Part shown: positions 55,575-63,481 of the stretch, one piece after another
Layout: every line of letters starts with the position of its first letter
Position numbering within the stretch: position 1 is the first letter of the stretch
NCBI GenBank assembly: GCA_963743875.1
Contig: CAVURM010000001.1
Coordinates: 1,116,001-1,180,000, forward strand
DNA from: RHKX01 sp963743875
Lineage (GTDB): Bacteria > Actinomycetota > Thermoleophilia > Solirubrobacterales > 70-9
Direction of reading: 5' to 3'
DNA length: 64,000 bases
The notes under the pieces: generated by a model
Database searches by the model: none
What the model saw: the letters and a program-made list of their open reading frames with translations, nothing else
What the model was told of the DNA's origin: nothing
Position numbers and translations under genes: made by a program

Positions 55575-56300
55575 TCATCCGCCGAGCAGCTTGCCGATCG
55601 TTCCGCCGGCCCCGCCCCCGCTTCCACCGGCCGCGGTCGACGTAACCCGACCCTCGGACGGCTGGATCAACAGCCAGCCGGTTCCGGAGAAGCTGAGCTG
55701 CACCGTCTCACCCGAGCCCCTACCGATCAGCGACTTCATGTTCACGTCCGCCTTGACCGACGAGGTCAGTCCGCTCGACCAGGTGATCGCCGCCTGCGGG
55801 TCGGCGAAGGTCGTCTCGCCGTTGACCTCAAGCATCACCGGCGATCCGTCGGAGAGGATCGCAACGTAGCCGGTCCCCGACAGGTGCATGTTGTAGAGGC
55901 CGCCGCTGAGCATCCCCGAGACGCCCTCGACCTTCTTGATGTCCCATTCGATCCCGTCCTCGAAGGCGAGAACGTTGGCGCCGTTGGCGGTGATCGACTC
56001 GTCGTTGAGCCGCAGCAGCTGGATCTCCTGGGCGTAGTCGGCGAGGAAGACCTCACCGGTGCCGGTGATCTTCATCAGGGTCGTCCCCTCGCCGGTCATC
56101 GCCTTCTTCATGAACTTGCTCATCCCGCCGCTACCGGCGTGCTCGAACTTGACGTCGCCCTGGTGAGCGACCATCGAACCGAGCTTGGCCTGAACGGTCG
56201 CGTCCGCCAGCTCGACCTTCAGCATCTTCGAGTTCTGGAGTGAGAACGCGCCCTGGCCCTCGGTCTCCTTGAGCTGCGAAAGCGACTGTTCCAGCGACAT
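55575..56300 (-). CDS. AIM24 family protein
   Basis: 241 residues from the ATG at 56298-56300, which has a good GGAGG site 9 nt upstream. The repeating amphipathic strands (KVELADATVQAKLGSMVAHQ, GDVKFEHAGSGGM and IQLLRLNDESITANG) are those of the AIM24/TraX-like beta-solenoid family. Members can bind lipids or act in cell-envelope organisation; the biochemical role is unknown. The C-terminus is glycine-rich. It lies in a minus-strand run with DUF4126 upstream and TrpB2 downstream. Confidence 0.83.
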   Translation of the reverse strand: MSLEQSLSQLKETEGQGAFSLQNSKMLKVELADATVQAKLGSMVAHQGDVKFEHAGSGGMSKFMKKAMTGEGTTLMKITGTGEVFLADYAQEIQLLRLNDESITANGANVLAFEDGIEWDIKKVEGVSGMLSGGLYNMHLSGTGYVAILSDGSPVMLEVNGETTFADPQAAITWSSGLTSSVKADVNMKSLIGRGSGETVQLSFSGTGWLLIQPSEGRVTSTAAGGSGGGAGGTIGKLLGG

Positions 56301-56365
56301 TGCCAAACCTCCAAGGTTGAGTTCGTGGCCCAGCCTAATGGCTCTCGGCGGTGGGCCGAATTCGC

Positions 56366-56971
56366 TCAGGGCAACCCGGTGTCCGCGTCGGAGCCGTAGT
56401 GGGCCCGCAAGCGCACCCAGCCCGGCCGGACGACCTTCTTCCAGAGCAGCAGGAGCAGCAGCCCGCCGCCAAGCAGGCAGACCGCCGCGATCAGGGCGGC
56501 CAGCTCCGGGTACTGGATCGCGAGCACCGTGACGACGCCGACGACACCGTCCTCGACGAGGCTGACGAAGATGTTGGACGCGGGCTCCGGGGAGGTGTTG
56601 ACGCCGAGGCGCAGGCCGGCCTTGACGCCGTGGCTGGCGAGGGCGGTCAGACCCGAGCCACCGGCACTGATCGCCTCCTCGATTCCCTCGATGCCGTTCT
56701 CGCCGGCGAACGAGAAGCCGAGGACCGCTCCGATCAGGGGGCGGATGACCGTGTGGATCGAGTCCCAAGCCGAATCGACGAACGGGATCTTGTCGGTGAA
56801 GAACTCAACCGTGAACATGCCGCCGGCGACGAGCAGGACCCAATCCTGGTCCAGCCCGTCCGGCACTCCTCCAACCCCCGCGCGACCGAGCAGGCTGAGG
56901 ACGAGGACGGTCGCGTAGGAATTGATCCCCGAGGTCCAGCCGGTACTGAAGATGGTGGCAGCGACGTCCAC
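56366..56971 (-). CDS. DUF4126 membrane protein
   Basis: 201 residues with five or six hydrophobic segments. The start GWTSGINSYATVLVLSLLGR and the phrase GVPDGLDQDWVLLVAGG match DUF4126, a membrane family of unknown function. The C-terminal LLLLLLWKKVVRPGWVRLRA is a basic tail after the last helix. The 3' end of the thiolase gene is 170 nt upstream; that gap carries family II repeat copy 3. Confidence 0.82.
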   Translation of the reverse strand: MDVAATIFSTGWTSGINSYATVLVLSLLGRAGVGGVPDGLDQDWVLLVAGGMFTVEFFTDKIPFVDSAWDSIHTVIRPLIGAVLGFSFAGENGIEGIEEAISAGGSGLTALASHGVKAGLRLGVNTSPEPASNIFVSLVEDGVVGVVTVLAIQYPELAALIAAVCLLGGGLLLLLLWKKVVRPGWVRLRAHYGSDADTGLP

Positions 56972-57065
56972 GAACCCACCCTATGAAGAATCGCCCCGGG
57001 GGTGGGCGGCAGAGCCCGCCGCCCGGCAGAGCGGACGCGCAGCGGAGCCCACCCCACCAACCCCC

Positions 57066-57144
57066 TGACGCCCCTGCCGAGCGGTAACACCGCGCCGCCC
57101 GACCGGACCGGACGCGAAGCGGAGGATCCGGTCGGAGTTGTCTA
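57066..57144 (+). repeat. Family II repeat, copy 3, ending in the thiolase stop codon
   Basis: About 79 nt that begin TGACGCCCCTGCCGAGCGGT and end in the CTA of the thiolase stop. The core GACCGGACCGGACGCGAAGC with GGAGGATCCGGTCGG forms a 9-bp perfect stem (CCGACCGGA and TCCGGTCGG). The rest of 56972-57065 is GC-rich with GGGCGGCAGAGCCCGCCGCC, a further hairpin-like stretch, and has no gene that I can support. Confidence 0.82.
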
Positions 57145-58308
57145 GTTGAGCCGCTCGACGACCATCGCCTCGCCCTGGCCGCCGGCGACGCACATGGTCT
57201 CGATGCCGACGCTATGGTCGTCGGTCTCCATCACGTTCAGCAGCGTGCCCATGATCCTGGCCCCGGTCATCCCGAACGGATGCCCGAGCGCGATCGCACC
57301 GCCGTGGGTGTTCAGCTTGCCCTCGTCGATACCGCATTCCTCCATGATCGGAATGACCTGGGCGGCGAACGCCTCGTTGAGCTCGACCGTGTCGATGTCG
57401 TCGATGGTCATGCCGGCCCGCTCGAGCACCTTGGCGACCGCGCCGATCGGAGCGACGCCCATGTACTCGGGGTTGTTGCCCGCGGTGGCGGACGTGACGA
57501 TCCGGGCGCGGGGTGTGAGCCCAAGCTCCTTGGCCTTCGTGTCGGACATGATCAGAGCCGCCGCCGCGCCGTCGTTGAGCGGGCAGGAGTTGCCGGCGGT
57601 GACGCCACCGCCGCCGAACGCCTCCGGCAGCGAACCGAGCTTCTCCCGCATCTCGCCGCCGTCGGCGCGTGGGCCGTCGTCCTTGCTGACCTCGCCGTTC
57701 GGCGTCTGGACCGCCACGATCTCCCGATCGAAGAATCCGGACTCCTGCGAGGCGACCGCAAGGTGCTGTGAACGCAGCGCGTAGTCGTCCATCTGATCGC
57801 GGGTGACGCCGTACTTGTTGGCGACGTTGACGGCGGTGATCCCCATGTCGATGTAGACGTTCGGGTAGCCCTCGTGGTCGCCGGTCAGCTTCTCGTTGCG
57901 GTCGGCGACGCCGACGGCCTCGCTGCGCTCGTTGAAGCGCGAGACGAACTCGACTCCGGCGGCGATGTAGGCATCGCCCTCGCCGTTCTTGATCGCGTTC
58001 GACGCGTGACGGATCGCGTCGAGCGACGACGCGCAATAGCGCGAGACGGTCACTCCCGTGGTTCCCTCCTCGAGCTTGTCGGAGAGGAGGACCATGATCC
58101 GGGCGATGTTGAAGGCCTGAAGGCCCTGCGGCATCCCGACGCCGGCAATCACATCCTGAATCAGGGTGGGATCGACGTCCGGGTTGCGCTCCAGGAGCTG
58201 ATCGATCACGAAGGCGCCGGTCTCCTCGGGGCGAAGCTGGGCCAGGGATCCCTTGAAGGCGCGACCGATCGGGGTGCGCAGAGTGTCGACGATTACTGCC
58301 TCGGGCAT
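57142..58308 (-). CDS. Acetyl-CoA acyltransferase (thiolase)
   Basis: 388 residues. The nucleophile Cys92 is in VSRYCASSLDAI, the catalytic His is in GGAIALGHPFGMTGARI and the second Cys is in CVAGGQGEAMV, so all active-site residues are present. It would cleave 3-ketoacyl-CoA in beta-oxidation or make acetoacetyl-CoA. It is a single minus-strand gene whose stop codon is part of a family II repeat. Confidence 0.92.
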   Translation of the reverse strand: MPEAVIVDTLRTPIGRAFKGSLAQLRPEETGAFVIDQLLERNPDVDPTLIQDVIAGVGMPQGLQAFNIARIMVLLSDKLEEGTTGVTVSRYCASSLDAIRHASNAIKNGEGDAYIAAGVEFVSRFNERSEAVGVADRNEKLTGDHEGYPNVYIDMGITAVNVANKYGVTRDQMDDYALRSQHLAVASQESGFFDREIVAVQTPNGEVSKDDGPRADGGEMREKLGSLPEAFGGGGVTAGNSCPLNDGAAAALIMSDTKAKELGLTPRARIVTSATAGNNPEYMGVAPIGAVAKVLERAGMTIDDIDTVELNEAFAAQVIPIMEECGIDEGKLNTHGGAIALGHPFGMTGARIMGTLLNVMETDDHSVGIETMCVAGGQGEAMVVERLN

Positions 58309-58437
58309 TGATGACTCCTTGTCTGGACGAGAGGTGCGGGTCTCGACGAGTATTGACGTGAGGGTGCGTGCAGAATGCTACGCATCCGAGCCGATCACGG
58401 ACCTCCTCCCAACGCCGACCACTATTCTTGAAGGCTG

Positions 58438-58806
58438 ATGGCGACGCCCGAAGCCACCGACACCCAGTTGGAGCTGAGCCCCGGGGAAGCGGCCGAGAAG
58501 GTCGCCGAGGGCGCGCAGCTGATCGACGTCCGCCAGGACTACGAATGGGAGGCCGGGCATATCGACGGCGCCGTGCACATCCCGCTGGAACAGCTTCCGG
58601 CCTCCGTCGAGAGCATCGACCGCGATCGCCCGATCGTGTTTCAGTGCCGCAGCGGCGTTCGCTCCGCTCTCGCAACCCAGGTCTTCCGAGACTCCGGCTA
58701 CGAAGCCTTCAACCTCAGCGGGGGTCTGCTGGCCTGGATCGAGTCCGATCGCGAGATCCTGCCCGCCGACGGCGCCGTCGCCGAACCCCGCCCGGACGCG
58801 AGCTGA
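58438..58806 (+). CDS. Rhodanese-domain protein
   Basis: 122 residues. LIDVRQDYEWEAGHIDGAVH and the active-site loop VFQCRSGVRS (Cys70) define a single-domain rhodanese (GlpE/PspE type). It may transfer sulfane sulfur. It is followed 11 nt later by a membrane protein gene. No leader or anchor is seen. Confidence 0.87.
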   Translation: MATPEATDTQLELSPGEAAEKVAEGAQLIDVRQDYEWEAGHIDGAVHIPLEQLPASVESIDRDRPIVFQCRSGVRSALATQVFRDSGYEAFNLSGGLLAWIESDREILPADGAVAEPRPDAS

Positions 58807-58817
58807 GCGAAGTCGAC

Positions 58818-59524
58818 GTGGAGGGACGACCCCCCACGAACCAACCACCGGGGAGCGGCGCGCCAGTGCCGCCGGCCCCGGGTCAACCTGCTCCTGGGCC
58901 GCCGCCCGCACACCGCCCACGCCGCCGCGGGGTGCGCCGGCGCAGCAGCCCGCGCCGCCCCAGGGTGCACCCCCGCCGCCGCCCGGCCCGCAACCACCGA
59001 GCCAACCCCGGCCCCAGGGACCGCCGACCGAGGTTCAGAGGCCTCCGGCCCAGGCGCCGCAGCCACCCGGCACCGGCGGCCAGCCCGGCACCGCGCAACG
59101 GCCGCCGGCGCCCGCAGGACGACCCCAGACCGAGATCGAGGGACTGCGGGCCTGGGTGGCTCAGCTCGATCGAAAGCTCGGCCTTCGCACCTATGTGATC
59201 CTCGCCTGCTCCCTGCTCGCGCTCGCCTGCTCGATCGTCGCCGTCGTCCTGGCCCTGGACGCCCGCGACAACGCGGCGAGCAGTGACGACATCGCCAGGC
59301 TCGAGGAGCAGATCGCCGGAGCCCAGACGGCCGTGGCGGCCGGGGCGACCGACACCTCCGCGGTCGACACGGCCGCGCTCGAGGAGCAGATCACGGCGCT
59401 CGAGGATCAGGTCGACGAACTCGTCACCTCGCAGGACGCGACCGACAAGCGGGTCTCGATCATCGAGGACGACATCGACGATCTGCGAGCGCAGATCGGC
59501 GATCTGGGCGGTAGCGGCCCCTAG
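58818..59524 (+). CDS. Proline-rich membrane protein with coiled coil; one frameshift
   Basis: About 235 residues after adding one base near 58905-58907 in a CCC run, which joins a proline/glutamine-rich N-terminus to a continuous frame. One transmembrane helix (YVILACSLLALACSIVAVVL) follows at about 139-158, then a coiled-coil tail with IARLEEQIAGAQ and ALEEQITALEDQVDEL. The overall layout (long disordered segment, helix, coiled coil) suggests a structural or scaffold protein at the inner face of the membrane. Function unknown. The GTG start follows the rhodanese gene by 11 nt. Confidence 0.65.
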
Positions 59525-59660
59525 CGGAAAGGCCCAGGCGTGACCGATTTCGCCGGTGGCGTCCGAAAACGGCTTTAGGCTCACGTTCGTCAGGCGGTTG
59601 TGTCGACTGGCACGATCGCCGCGTCCAGCAGGGCGTTGAGCGCCCGGAAGGAGTACGACC

Positions 59661-59807
59661 ATGACCGAGGGTTACTGCGTCAAGGAACGCAAGAAGGTCG
59701 AAATGGTGAACCCGGAGCAGATCACGATGAAGAATGGTCGTCCCGCCGTCACGGGCACGTGCCCGGATTGCGGTACGAAGATCTTCAAGATCGGCAAGAT
59801 GAGCTGA
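59661..59807 (+). CDS. DUF5679 zinc-ribbon-like small protein
   Basis: 48 residues. MTEGYCVKERKKVEMVNPEQ with MKNGRPAVTGTCPDCGTKIF and KIGKMS match the DUF5679 pattern, with a CPDC pair near the C-terminus plus Cys6. AAGGAG lies 8 nt before the ATG. It is a short independent gene; the longer reading frames across it in other phases lack protein-like composition. It is probably DNA- or RNA-associated, but function is unknown. Confidence 0.8.
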   Translation: MTEGYCVKERKKVEMVNPEQITMKNGRPAVTGTCPDCGTKIFKIGKMS

Positions 59808-59941
59808 ACTCCGCGCCGGCCCGTCCGACGCCGCGCGGGCCGGCGCAACGTGAACATTGAGCAGGACCCACGGGAGGTTGCCGCCAAACCGGTCGTCGCT
59901 GGTGACGAAAGGCGCAATCGGTGGAACAATGTTGCGACCGT

Positions 59942-60385
59942 ATGTCCGGCTCGCAGAAACCACTCGAGCTGATCCTGGCCCGGAACCTCCTGACCAGCGT
60001 CACAACGCCAGCCTTCCTGGTTGCGCGTGACGGCACCCTGCTCTTCTACAACGAGGGCGCCGGGGCCCTGATCGGCCGTCCCTTCGAGGACACCGGGCAA
60101 CTCGATCTCGCCGAGTGGACCCGTCGCTTCGGGCCCTTCGACGAGAACGACGAGCCGCTTCCATTCGACGACCTTCCCCTGACCCAGGCCCTGAAGGAAG
60201 GGCGGCCGGCCCACGCGGAGTTCTCAGTCCGTTCAGCCGATGGCGTCATGCACCAGATCGCCGCCAGCGCGATGCCGATCGTCGGGGCCGCAACCGGGGC
60301 CTCGGGTGCGATGGTGATCTTCTGGCCGGTCGACGAGGAAGAGGCGCGTGAAGTGACCACCGGTCGCCACGAGGTCGTTCGGTGA
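59942..60385 (+). CDS. PAS-domain protein
   Basis: 147 residues from the ATG at 59942. A single PAS fold (TPAFLVARDGTLLFYNEGAG with ALIGRPFEDTGQLDLAEW) lacks any attached kinase or cyclase domain, so it may be a stand-alone sensor. Its stop overlaps the start of the MBL hydrolase gene (GTGA), so they are coupled. The N-terminus includes a short basic region (NLLTSVTT). Confidence 0.78.
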   Translation: MSGSQKPLELILARNLLTSVTTPAFLVARDGTLLFYNEGAGALIGRPFEDTGQLDLAEWTRRFGPFDENDEPLPFDDLPLTQALKEGRPAHAEFSVRSADGVMHQIAASAMPIVGAATGASGAMVIFWPVDEEEAREVTTGRHEVVR

Positions 60386-61287
60386 GGGTCAGGATCTGGG
60401 GCGCCCGCGGTTCGGTCCCCGCGCCCGGCCCGGAGATGAACCGCTACGGCGGCAACACCTCCTGCGTCGAGCTGACCCTCTCCTGCGGCGAGACGCTGAT
60501 CCTCGATGCCGGCACCGGCATCCGGACCCTCGGCTTCTCGCTGCCGCGCGACCTGCCGCGAATCAACATCCTCCTCACCCACCTCCACCTCGACCACATC
60601 CAGGGGCTGATGTTCTTCCCGCCCTGCTTCCGAGCTGAATCGACGATCCGGATCTTCGGACCCAGCTCACCGGAGGCATCACTGGAGGCGCGGATCGCAC
60701 GCTACATCTCGGCGCCCCTGTCCCCCGTCGAAGTGCGCGAGCTTCCCTGCGATGTCTCGTTCCTCGACGCCCCGGCCAGCGAATGGAAGATCGGAAACGC
60801 GACGATCCGCGCCGAGGCCGTCACCCACCGCGGACCGACTCTCGGCTACAGGATCACCGACGGAGATACGACCGTCTGCTACATCCCCGACCACGAGCCC
60901 GGACTCGGGGCCGACCTGGCGAAGCTCAACGAGGAGTGGATCTCGGGATACAACCTGGCCCGCGACGCCGACCTGCTGATCCACGACTGCCAGTACACCG
61001 ACGAGGAGTACCCGGGCCATGAGGGCTGGGGCCACTCGCCCATCAATGAGACCATCACCTTCGCGAAGCGGGTCGGGGCCAAGCGGACGCTTCTCTTTCA
61101 CCACGATCCCCTTCACACCGACGGCTTTCTCGACGACCTCCATCGGAGCGCACGGAAGCGCTGGCAGGAACTGGGCGGAGACCCTGAACAGATCGAAATC
61201 GCCGCCGAGCGAGCCGAGCTGACGGTCGGCGGCGAGATCGCCTCCGGTCGCGGGGCGGCGGCCGTCAGGCGTCGCGTCCCCGTCTGA
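60382..61287 (+). CDS. Metallo-beta-lactamase fold hydrolase
   Basis: 301 residues from a GTG overlapping the PAS stop. The metal motif THLHLDHIQG gives His67, His69, Asp71 and His72. Opening MRVRIWGARGSVPAPGPEMN and GGNTSCVEL is typical of the MBL group that includes class II-like phosphodiesterases. The late HHDPLHTDG supplies the last histidine. It may be a cyclic-nucleotide or nucleic-acid phosphodiesterase, given its coupling to a PAS sensor and the class III cyclase in the same window, but this is only suggestive. Confidence 0.84.
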   Translation: MRVRIWGARGSVPAPGPEMNRYGGNTSCVELTLSCGETLILDAGTGIRTLGFSLPRDLPRINILLTHLHLDHIQGLMFFPPCFRAESTIRIFGPSSPEASLEARIARYISAPLSPVEVRELPCDVSFLDAPASEWKIGNATIRAEAVTHRGPTLGYRITDGDTTVCYIPDHEPGLGADLAKLNEEWISGYNLARDADLLIHDCQYTDEEYPGHEGWGHSPINETITFAKRVGAKRTLLFHHDPLHTDGFLDDLHRSARKRWQELGGDPEQIEIAAERAELTVGGEIASGRGAAAVRRRVPV

Positions 61288-61498
61288 CGCTGACGACCCG
61301 TCGGCTGTACGAGCCGGCTGAACTCGCTCATTCCCTCATTCCAAGCCGTTCAGAGTGCTGCTCAATCCGAGCAGTACAAGCCGCGTGGGTGAATTTTCGA
61401 CGCCGGTACAAACACGGCGGAGCGGCCTGGACCCACACTGACCGCGTTGGCAAACCACAACCGCCGGTCGACCCTGCCCGGCGCAAGGAGGACATCAA

Positions 61499-62956
61499 AT
61501 GTCAAAGAGGCTAAGCCTCACGGCACTGTTGGCGATCATCGCCTGCTTGGCTCTGCCGAGCATCGCGTCCGCCAACGCCGCCGGCGCAGCTCTCAAGGAA
61601 GTCCAAGGTCAGCTCGACATCACGTGGGTGATCGTCGCGGCGGTCCTCGTTCTGCTCATGCAGGCAGGATTCCTGTTCCTGGAGATCGGCTTCTCCCGGC
61701 AGAAGAACGCCGGTGCAGGGGTGGCGAAGATCCTGGTCAACCTCGGGATCGTCACGCTCGCCTGGTGGTCGGTCGGTTACGGAATCTCGTCGCTTTCGGG
61801 GAACAAGATCTTCGGAACCGAGGGCTTCTTCTTCATGCACGGCCAGGAGATCGCGGGCACCATGGTGACCGGGACCGACTCGGCCCTGATGTTGTTCGGA
61901 ATGCTGTTCTGCGCCGTCTCACTGGCGATCGTCTGGGGGACGACCCTGGAGCGGATCAAGTTCAGTGCATACGTCGTTTACGCGGTCGTCTTCGGTGCGT
62001 TGATCTACCCGCTGGTCGCCCACGGCGTCTACGGCGGCGGCCTGCTGTCCGATATCGGCGGCAAGCCGGTGATGGACTTCGCCGGATCGACGGTCGTCCA
62101 CCTCACGGGTGCGGTCGGCGGCTTCGCGGCCCTGTTGCTGCTCGGTGCCCGGAGGGGCAAGTACGCGCCTGACGGCACACCGCGAGCGATCCCCGGACAC
62201 TCGATGCCGATCGCCGGCCTGGGTGTCCTGATCCTCTGGGTTGGGTGGTACGGCTTCAACGCCGGCTCGACGTTCGGTACGGCGGACAACTTCTTCGCCG
62301 AAGTCGCCCTCAACACCCAGCTCGCGGCTGCCGCCGGTGCGTTGTTCGCGATGCTCGCCGTGTGGATGAAGACGAGGTCGCTCGATGTCGGCATGGCCGG
62401 CAACGGTGCGATCGCCGGCCTGGTCGCGATCACGGCGCCGTCCGGCTACGTGGAGTTCTGGGCGGCACCGATCATCGGGGCTATCGGTGGAATCGTCGCG
62501 GTGCTCGGCATCCTGGCGATCGAGAAGTACCTCGACGACCCGGTCGGCGCATTGTCGGCCCACGGGCTCGCCGGGATCTGGGGAACTCTGTCGGTGGGAA
62601 TCTTCGGGTCCGCCCGACTGATTCTCGACGGCGCGAGCCCCGGCGTCTGGTACGGGATCACCGACGGCGATCTCGGTGCCTCGCTCGGCCAGCTGGGCGT
62701 CCAGGCGGTCGGAGTCGCGGCAGCGTTCACGCTGGTGTTCGTGCTCTCCTACGCAACGTTCGCGATCCTCAAGGCTACGATCGGGATCAGAGTGTCGGAA
62801 GAAGAGGAACTCGCCGGACTGGACCTCTCGACCCACGGTATGTACGGCTATCCGGAGTCGTTCATCCCGCGGGAGGAGTATCCGTCGACGGGCCTGTATC
62901 AGCCCAACGTCGCCGGAACGCCGATTGCCGGACCCACGAGCTCTACGAGCGCCTAG
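61499..62956 (+). CDS. amtB: Ammonium transporter AmtB with signal peptide
   Basis: 485 residues. A signal peptide (about 1-25, SKRLSLTALLAIIACLALPS followed by SANA) precedes eleven transmembrane helices. The twin-histidine pore has VVHLTGAVGGFAALLLLGAR and SAHGLAGIWGT; VWGTTLERIKF and WWSVGYGI are further Amt signatures. A strong AAGGAGG site lies 8 nt before the ATG. It is followed by the PII gene after 15 nt. The 211-nt upstream gap has only a 6-bp inverted repeat (61358-61374) and no convincing promoter. Confidence 0.93.
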   Translation: MSKRLSLTALLAIIACLALPSIASANAAGAALKEVQGQLDITWVIVAAVLVLLMQAGFLFLEIGFSRQKNAGAGVAKILVNLGIVTLAWWSVGYGISSLSGNKIFGTEGFFFMHGQEIAGTMVTGTDSALMLFGMLFCAVSLAIVWGTTLERIKFSAYVVYAVVFGALIYPLVAHGVYGGGLLSDIGGKPVMDFAGSTVVHLTGAVGGFAALLLLGARRGKYAPDGTPRAIPGHSMPIAGLGVLILWVGWYGFNAGSTFGTADNFFAEVALNTQLAAAAGALFAMLAVWMKTRSLDVGMAGNGAIAGLVAITAPSGYVEFWAAPIIGAIGGIVAVLGILAIEKYLDDPVGALSAHGLAGIWGTLSVGIFGSARLILDGASPGVWYGITDGDLGASLGQLGVQAVGVAAAFTLVFVLSYATFAILKATIGIRVSEEEELAGLDLSTHGMYGYPESFIPREEYPSTGLYQPNVAGTPIAGPTSSTSA

Positions 62957-62971
62957 GAGGAGGTGAACCAA

Positions 62972-63343
62972 ATGAAGAAAATCGAAGCATTCATTCGTCA
63001 CGAAGCATTCGAGCCGATTCGCCAGGAACTGCTCGAGCGGGGCGTACCGTCCCTGTCGATCACCGAGGTGAAGGGCTCGGGCCGCCAGAAGGGTGTGGTC
63101 GAGCACTACCGAGGTGCGAGTCTCGCGGTCAATGTGAGACCGAAGCTCAAGATCGAATGTGTCGTCGACGACTCCGAAAGGGAGTTGGTGGTCGAGACCA
63201 TCCTCAAGCACGCGAGGACCGGGTCGATCGGTGACGGCAAGATCTTCGTGCTGCCGATCGAGGAGGCGATCCGTATCCGGACCGGCGAGGAGGGCACGGA
63301 CGTCCTGCAGGCACACGAAGGGCCTGAGATCCCCGCAAGCTAG
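62972..63343 (+). CDS. glnK: PII signal protein (GlnK/GlnB-like), without the Tyr51 modification site
   Basis: 123 residues from the ATG at 62972, with GGAGGAGGTG as ribosome site; a GTG at 62963 lies inside that site and is rejected. KKIEAFIRHEAFEPIRQEL, TEVKGSGRQKGVVEHYRGA and PKLKIECVVDD are PII signatures, and the C-loop GDGKIFVLPIEEAIRIRTGEE is complete. The T-loop has RGASLAVNV where uridylylated or adenylylated PII proteins have RGAEYxVDF, so residue 51 is leucine. It should still bind ATP and 2-oxoglutarate and may gate AmtB by ligand alone. Confidence 0.9.
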   Translation: MKKIEAFIRHEAFEPIRQELLERGVPSLSITEVKGSGRQKGVVEHYRGASLAVNVRPKLKIECVVDDSERELVVETILKHARTGSIGDGKIFVLPIEEAIRIRTGEEGTDVLQAHEGPEIPAS

Positions 63344-63373
63344 GGGTCGAAAGTAGGAGTGACCATCCGTTGA

Positions 63374-63403
63374 TCGGGCCGGCCCGGAGAGGGGCCGGCC
63401 CGA
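63374..63403 (+). terminator. 12-bp perfect hairpin after the PII gene
   Basis: TCGGGCCGGCCC and GGGCCGGCCCGA pair fully around GGAGAG. It lies 30 nt after the stop. No T-tract follows, so it may act with Rho or as a stabilising 3' structure. Confidence 0.55.
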
Positions 63404-63481
63404 CATCGGATCGTCGAGCGGCCGGAGCTTCGGCCGGGGCCGGTGAGAGGGAATCAGGAAACGAGAGTCGGAGGAGGTGCA

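Noticed and set aside
56981..57193. A reading frame across family II copies that gives similar peptides (LDNSDRILRFAS versus LDNSEGMLRFAS)
   Set aside because: The similarity follows from the repeated DNA. The frames lack a shared start or stop, and in copy 2 the same phase gives a different peptide, so a conserved small protein is not supported.
62963..62971. GTG at 62963 as the PII start
   Set aside because: It lies within the GGAGGAGGTG ribosome site; the ATG at 62972 gives the standard MKKIEAF start of PII proteins.
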